DNA of 64,000 nucleotides. Source: Smallanthus sonchifolius. Taxonomy: Eukaryota; Streptophyta; Magnoliopsida; Asterales; Asteraceae. The notes beneath the pieces were generated by a model. The model saw only the letters and a program-made list of their open reading frames with translations. It did not search any database and had not been told where the DNA came from. The stretch spans positions 1,991,501 to 2,055,500 of the forward strand of contig CM042034.1 in assembly GCA_023525975.1 (NCBI GenBank). The letters run 5' to 3'. This document shows, piece after piece, positions 58,980 through 64,000 of the stretch; position 1 is the first letter of the stretch; each line of letters starts with the position of its first letter. The position numbers and the translations under genes were made by a program.

Positions 58980-60839
58980 TTTATAATATTTATGGATGAA
59001 ATTCAAACATGTAACTTTACAAAATAGTTACCATGTTTCTTATTTGTTTCTTTTTAGTCACTCGAACTTTTTTCTTCTAATTTTAATCACTCAAGTTTCA
59101 CATGTTGTTTCAATATTGCGCAATTTATCATGTTATTGTTGACTCATTTTTTTGTATTTCATTGTATGGATATGGTAAAAATAAAAAAGTATAAACCAAC
59201 ATTTTCACCACATTCTTAAAATAAAATCCAAAAAATAGTAACATGTTAACCCGGTAATTACGCAAGATTGGAACAAAAGTGAAACTTGAATGAATAAAAT
59301 GAGACAAGAAAGTTTAAGTGACTAAAATAAACTGATGATAAACTTAGTTACTATCTGTGAAGTTTTTCCAAATTCAAATTATACAAACTTAGTTGGCATT
59401 AAATTGTTTTAGTTATGAATTAGTCATATTTTCCGGGGTAATTTAGTTTATATTTTATTAACATTGACATTAATGTGTTTTAAGTGATGAATTAGTCATG
59501 TATTATTTATTTTAAGAGAATTCTATAATCGACACATTGGGGAAATGATTTCACAAACCCACTTGAGTGATGGTGGACATTTTCAAACAAATATGAATCG
59601 TAGCTTTTTGGTTTTCACAATAAATAAAAGTTACAAACAAGTGGGCTTTTTCACATTTTGTCCGCCAATTGTAAATATTATATCTATCTACTTTTGTAGT
59701 TGTAATGGAGCTTTTATATTAGCATAAAATAATAATAAACACATAAACATAAATCTTAAAATGAACTTACCTTTATAATTCATATAGAATTACATGTATT
59801 ACTTTAAACATAATACATAACATTTTTCATACACTACATACAAGAACTTGTGCGACTTCTAAAGTTTTTTACTTTAAAAGTTAGTTTTATATTGAGCGTG
59901 TCCGTATTTATATACTAATTTATATATAGTTCAATCACAAATATATATACTTTTTAAATGTTTTTTTCTTACGTAATTGTGGATGAAATTTTGAATATAC
60001 AAATTAATGTTTTTTTATTATTATTTTTTATTTGCCTTTTTAATGTACACAAATTTACACAAATTGATGGTTGTACATTAAAGGCAAATAAAAAAAAGTC
60101 TAATATCATAGTCACCGAGAGAAACTAGCAAATTTATCGTGGGCTGTTGGTGGCTTTTTTATTAACTTTTTTGAAAGAAGGTTTTATTTCAAGTAGGCAA
60201 ATAAAAAGAAGTTCAATATCATCATCATGGATAAAACAAAATATTTTTTTTTAAGGTGACCTTTTTAAACCCTACTTTTTTCAGGAGTAGTCCCGGTACT
60301 TCTGTGAGTCATGCATGTATTTTGTTATGGAAAATGCAGGTCGCCTGTATGTTGGTCAGAAATAGGTGAAAAATCAGCTATCATGTGACATTTCAAAAAC
60401 TTTCGTTGCGGAATTTATCGTGTAAATATTAACATTTTATATTTAATCAAATTTATACAAATTGCTGTATTGGCAAATTTCAATTTATGCATTTTTAATT
60501 TGTAAATATTTGAAGGTTATAAACTATATAAATTATGTTATTAAATTAAATAATTTATAAAAATAAATCAATGGTAATGTTATTAACCATTCAAAATGTT
60601 TGATTTTAAATAAAAACATAAGTTTTATAAAATTATATATATGCTTAAATTTTATTTAGTTTAAAAGAATTTAAGTTAAATAAACTTAATAATTTGAATA
60701 AATAATTTAATGTATTATCTCAATAAGATAATTATTTAAAAATAACTAGTTTTTAATAAAGAAAATGGATTTATAAAATATATAAATATAATCTAAATTA
60801 ATTAAAGTTTAAAAAGAAATTAAATTTTGTAATTAAATT
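58980..60839. other. Intergenic, no gene seen
   Basis: AT-rich. Contains a 20-bp-arm hairpin at 60029-60090 and a block to 60420 with 'gtagtcccggtacttctg'. No coding region is supported. Confidence 0.45.
60029..60090. repeat. Inverted repeat (hairpin)
   Basis: Arms 'tatttgcctttttaatgtac' and 'gtacattaaaggcaaata' pair with one bulge around a loop of about 20 bases. Flanked by A/T tracts; could be a tiny MITE. Confidence 0.6.
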
Positions 60840-62321
60840 AAAGTCGGAGGACTATTTGGAATAAAACAGATTCTATAGGGGGTTTGTTCGAAATTTTTTT
60901 AAGGTTTGTTTTAAACGTTTTCAAACCTAAGGGACCAAAGTTGCCAATACTCGTATCGCATCTCCGGTCACCCCTGTGCAAAGACCGGCGGTCCAAGACC
61001 CCTTTCCGGCGAACTCCGACATGCTTGTCCCCTGCCCCTCGACAGTCGAAAAAGGGCTCTCTGAGCTCGTCGCCTCCACGCGAACCTAAGCCCCCGACCA
61101 ATTTGCCTTTTTATTATCAGAATTATCACGCGCGTCATTTGACTCGAAAGTCAACGCCGCGAATTGGCCTCATCGATGGACCTCAACGTCTGCAAGACGG
61201 CTCGTCAGTTTCGGCATAACCAGACAAGTGTGTAGATGTGCTCAATTTCGTGTCCCACCATCGAATTCAACTTCGGGTATAAAAACCATTGTCGGTCCTT
61301 CTCAAGCCCCATTCTCCCTCTCTGTCTACTCTCTCTCTAAATTGAGAATACCTCTGTGTTCGAGACATCCAGGCGAAACTCCCCAGCCCCCTTGGAAGTT
61401 CCAATTCGACCCCAAAGTCCAGTTCCAGTTCGGGATATTCTCGGCTTCGTTCTCGACTCCGCAGACCACTTCGGTCAGGTATTATCACTGCATTTTGTTT
61501 CCTTAACCTTCGTTTATCTTAGTGCTAACTATTCCAATCATCCTCTGGACCATAGTCCACTGACTCCCGTCCAAACGAGGTTGCCCGGACACAAGTCCTG
61601 GTCGTTGCCGAGAACCAGTGGTCAATTCGCTAAGAGGTTATAATTTATCTAACATGTTCCTGACCAGCGATGGGCTATAGCCCGGCTGGTCAGTGTTGTG
61701 TGCGGTGAGGATAGCGACCCGAGTTCGAAACCTGTGGCCTCCGGCCCAATCCCCCTTTTTCTCATTTTAAGAACTCTGAACCTGAATTCGGGTATGGGCC
61801 GACCCGGTCCGACCCATCTTACTAATTTAATCTTATTTTATTTATTATAAATATATTAAAATAAGTAATTAAAAATCAATTTGTATTTCCTTATTATTAC
61901 TCATTTAAATTAATTGTTTTAAAATCCATTTAATTATTTTAACTCATTTTAATATTCTTTTTACACAATAAATGCTAAAACGAGTCGGTTACTCGTTCGT
62001 TTATTTTGAAATCGATTAAACTATATTTTTATAAACCATCCCATTTTTTTGTAATACTTTTATAAACTTATTAAAATACCTTATAATATATAAAATGTCC
62101 CATTTTTATAAATCTTGTAATAACTTTTATAAACCTATAAAAATACCTTTTAATATATAAAATGTCCCATCTTTGTAAATCTTGTAATTTTTTAATAAAC
62201 TTGTTAAAACAAATTTTAATCTATATAATATGATTAGTCAAATAAAGAATTTTCTTTTATTTGTTATTGTTATTTATAAATACATTAAACATAATAAATA
62301 CTTGTTTAAAACAATATATAT

Positions 62322-62361
<40 letters not shown>

Positions 62362-63271
62362 GAGTTAAAAGTTTTACAAAACTGTTATCATTTTCTACCC
62401 TATTTTATACAAATAAATATTAAGGATATTATTATAAAACCTATACTCATTAAATACGAATGCGCTTATACATATAAACATACAATAATACTTATCCATC
62501 CGCATAGGGTTTCATCGTGCTTAGGTTTCAACGTCCTTATCACCCGCACTCGTAGATTATCATATCCGCTAGCCAGGTGAGTTACATAGCCCCTATTTTA
62601 TATTTTTATAAGTTTTGGGGTGAAACATTATACATGCTACTCACTTTGTTTATACGTGTTATACATGAGACTATATGCTTATTCTTTGGATGTACATACA
62701 TTTATACACAAGACAACCAACTGTAATATTGATAGATCTATCGTGCCTGACCAGCCCACCCGGTTAGGGTGTTTATTACTGCATACTCGGATATAACCGC
62801 GTGTTATATTCAATCATATCGGATATAGTGGGTAACTATATTCAAACATACCGGACTTAGCTGTTGTGCTCTGTTCAAGCGCGTCAAACTCGGTTTGAAT
62901 TGTGATTAAATAAATGATACATCATATACTATGTTTAACAAGATAAACAATGAGTTGCAAAACGATTTACACTACTATTTACCGGAATTACTAAACCTAT
63001 GTACTCACCAACTTTTTAGTTGACACTTGATTTAAATAATGTTTCAGGTTTGGATATGTGACTGCTTGCCGAAGATCTCTCCACTTAGGAACTATGGACC
63101 TAGTTAAATAAATTAATGTTTTGAACTAGACTAGGTTATTTGAAATGTATTGTATTTGGAACTTGTTGTCTTTAAATTTAATTAATGAATTATGCAACCT
63201 TTAGTTATCATGTGCTTTTGAACAATCATCACATTGTCCGCCTCGATGATTCCGCCATCGGTCGGGGTGTG
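60840..63271 (+). mobile_element. Gypsy LTR-like region
   Basis: The right end (GGTCGGGGTGTGACA at 63257-63271) is the typical 3' terminus of Ty3/Gypsy LTRs in many dicots. A TATA-like GTATAAAAACC near 61277, followed by a CT-rich leader, would fit the LTR promoter. The stretch 60950-61640 is GC-rich, the rest AT-rich with a (TA)n run near 62320-62355. The left border was not found, and parts may be other elements. Confidence 0.45.
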
Positions 63272-63671
63272 ACATATCAGGACCCGAGATAGTTCAGGAA
63301 ACGACCGATAAGATTTTACAAATAAGGGAAAGATTGAAAACGACTCGTGATCGTCAGAAGAGTTAAGCCAATAAGAGACAAAAGTCATTACAATTCAATA
63401 TAGGTCATGGGAAGGCGTGGTTCGATTCAAGAAGAAAGGGAAGTTGGGTCCACGATTCGTTGGAACTTTCAAAATCATAAAACGAGTCGAACTAGTCGCT
63501 TATCGGTTATAATTACCAAAAGAAATAAACGGAGTACACTATGTATTCCATGTATCAAATCCGCGCAAGTGTTTAGCAGATGAGACACTAGTAATGGCGC
63601 TACATGATGTAGTGGTGGACGAAAGACTTAAGTTCGTTGAACAACCCTTGCAAATTTTTGACATACTTTAA
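63272..63671 (+). pseudogene. Ty3/Gypsy polyprotein C-terminal fragment
   Basis: Reading with stops and small frame changes: GPEIVQETTDKILQIRERLK, RKGKLGPRFVGTFKIIKRVE, VHYVFHVSNPRKCLADETLV, then VDERLKFVEQPLQIFD. This is the integrase C-terminal segment of plant chromovirus-type Gypsy elements (KLGPRFVGPF, DVFHVSNLRKC). It lacks protease, RT and the integrase core and is broken. Confidence 0.8.
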
Positions 63672-63673
63672 TA

Positions 63674-63990
63674 GGGAAGGGATTAAGAGAAAACCACAAA
63701 GTTAGGCGAAAACCGAGAAAACCACATCATCTCAGGCAATTTTTTTATTTACGTATACGTATCCAAAAACAATTTTTTTGATTTACGTATACGTAACCAC
63801 AATTTTTTTTTATGTTTACGTATACGTAACACTATGTGTAAAAATGTTTAATATTACATTGATACTCTTATAAATAAATAAAAATAAAATAAAACAAAAA
63901 ATAAATATTATTATGTGATTGGGTAAAATTGGGTTTTTAGTGGTTTTCTCGGTTTTCGCCTAACTTGTGGTTTTCTCTGGAACCCTCCCC
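63674..63990. mobile_element. MULE-like MITE, 317 bp, at window edge
   Basis: Inverted ends of about 50 bp, including 'gagaaaaccacaa' and 'gttaggcgaaaaccgagaaa', are flanked by a 10-bp direct repeat TACTTTAATA (63664-63673 and 63991-64000). The interior has three ACGTATACGT palindromes in 33/34-bp units. It inserted into, or right after, the Gypsy fragment. Confidence 0.82.
63751..63827. repeat. Three ACGTATACGT palindromes in tandem units
   Basis: The self-complementary 10-mer starts at 63751, 63785 and 63818, each preceded by a T tract and 'att(t)'. Spacing is 34 and 33 bp. Confidence 0.9.
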
Positions 63991-64000
63991 TACTTTAATA

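Noticed and set aside
60884..61643. Several 90-110-codon frames in a GC-rich stretch
   Set aside because: Overlapping in different frames on both strands, no domains; better explained by a Gypsy LTR-like region.
1..64000. Novel multi-gene system, gene cluster or CRISPR-like array
   Set aside because: All supported genes are unrelated members of known plant families, and all regular repeats are transposon- or gene-internal. No spacer-repeat array or co-oriented unknown gene set exists.

Overview
The window is plant nuclear DNA, AT-rich and intron-rich. Every gene has its best family match in flowering-plant proteins: the chloroplast import receptor Toc159, thiamine pyrophosphokinase, the HSP90 co-chaperone p23, an ABCC transporter and the SPX-RING ligase NLA. 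Plant-type Copia, Gypsy, hAT, MULE, Helitron and LINE elements fill most of the rest. A eudicot is clear from the proteins; the repeat style suggests Asteraceae, but that is only an impression.

Layout. 1-1384 holds the 5' end of TOC159 on the minus strand, with its promoter to about 1700. 1.7-9.8 kb is repeat territory: one complete Helitron, two hAT elements with perfect 8-bp target duplications, and hAT transposase remnants. 9850-17870 is a complete six-exon thiamine pyrophosphokinase gene (266 aa) whose second intron contains a 5.3-kb Copia element with two apparently identical LTRs. A tRNA-Val(AAC) gene lies at 19.5 kb. 21454-24229 is a complete six-exon p23 gene on the minus strand (218 aa). 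24.3-43.7 kb is gene-poor: Helitrons, a 309-bp tandem repeat, a tandem segmental duplication (about 30.3-33.3 and 38.8-40.6 kb) carrying different insertions in each copy, a decayed Tip100-like hAT element with a nested MULE, a solo LTR and a LINE. 43759-51771 is a complete ten-exon ABCC4/14-type transporter (1471 aa). It is convergent with NLA (51920-55622, minus strand, six exons, 333 aa); their stop codons are only 148 bp apart. 55.7-64 kb is again repeats: an hAT element, two head-to-tail Helitrons, Gypsy fragments and a MULE-like MITE at the right edge.

The genes are ordinary housekeeping or nutrient genes and do not form a pathway together. ABCC4/14 and NLA form a tight convergent pair whose 3' UTRs probably overlap. 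I found no CRISPR array, operon or candidate novel enzyme system. The unusual material is structural: young and nested transposons inside gene introns, well-preserved insertion footprints with paralogous empty sites, two GC-AG introns, a five-nucleotide coding exon, and tandem structures inside transposons. All exon models come from splice-site logic and family alignment from memory; no search was run.
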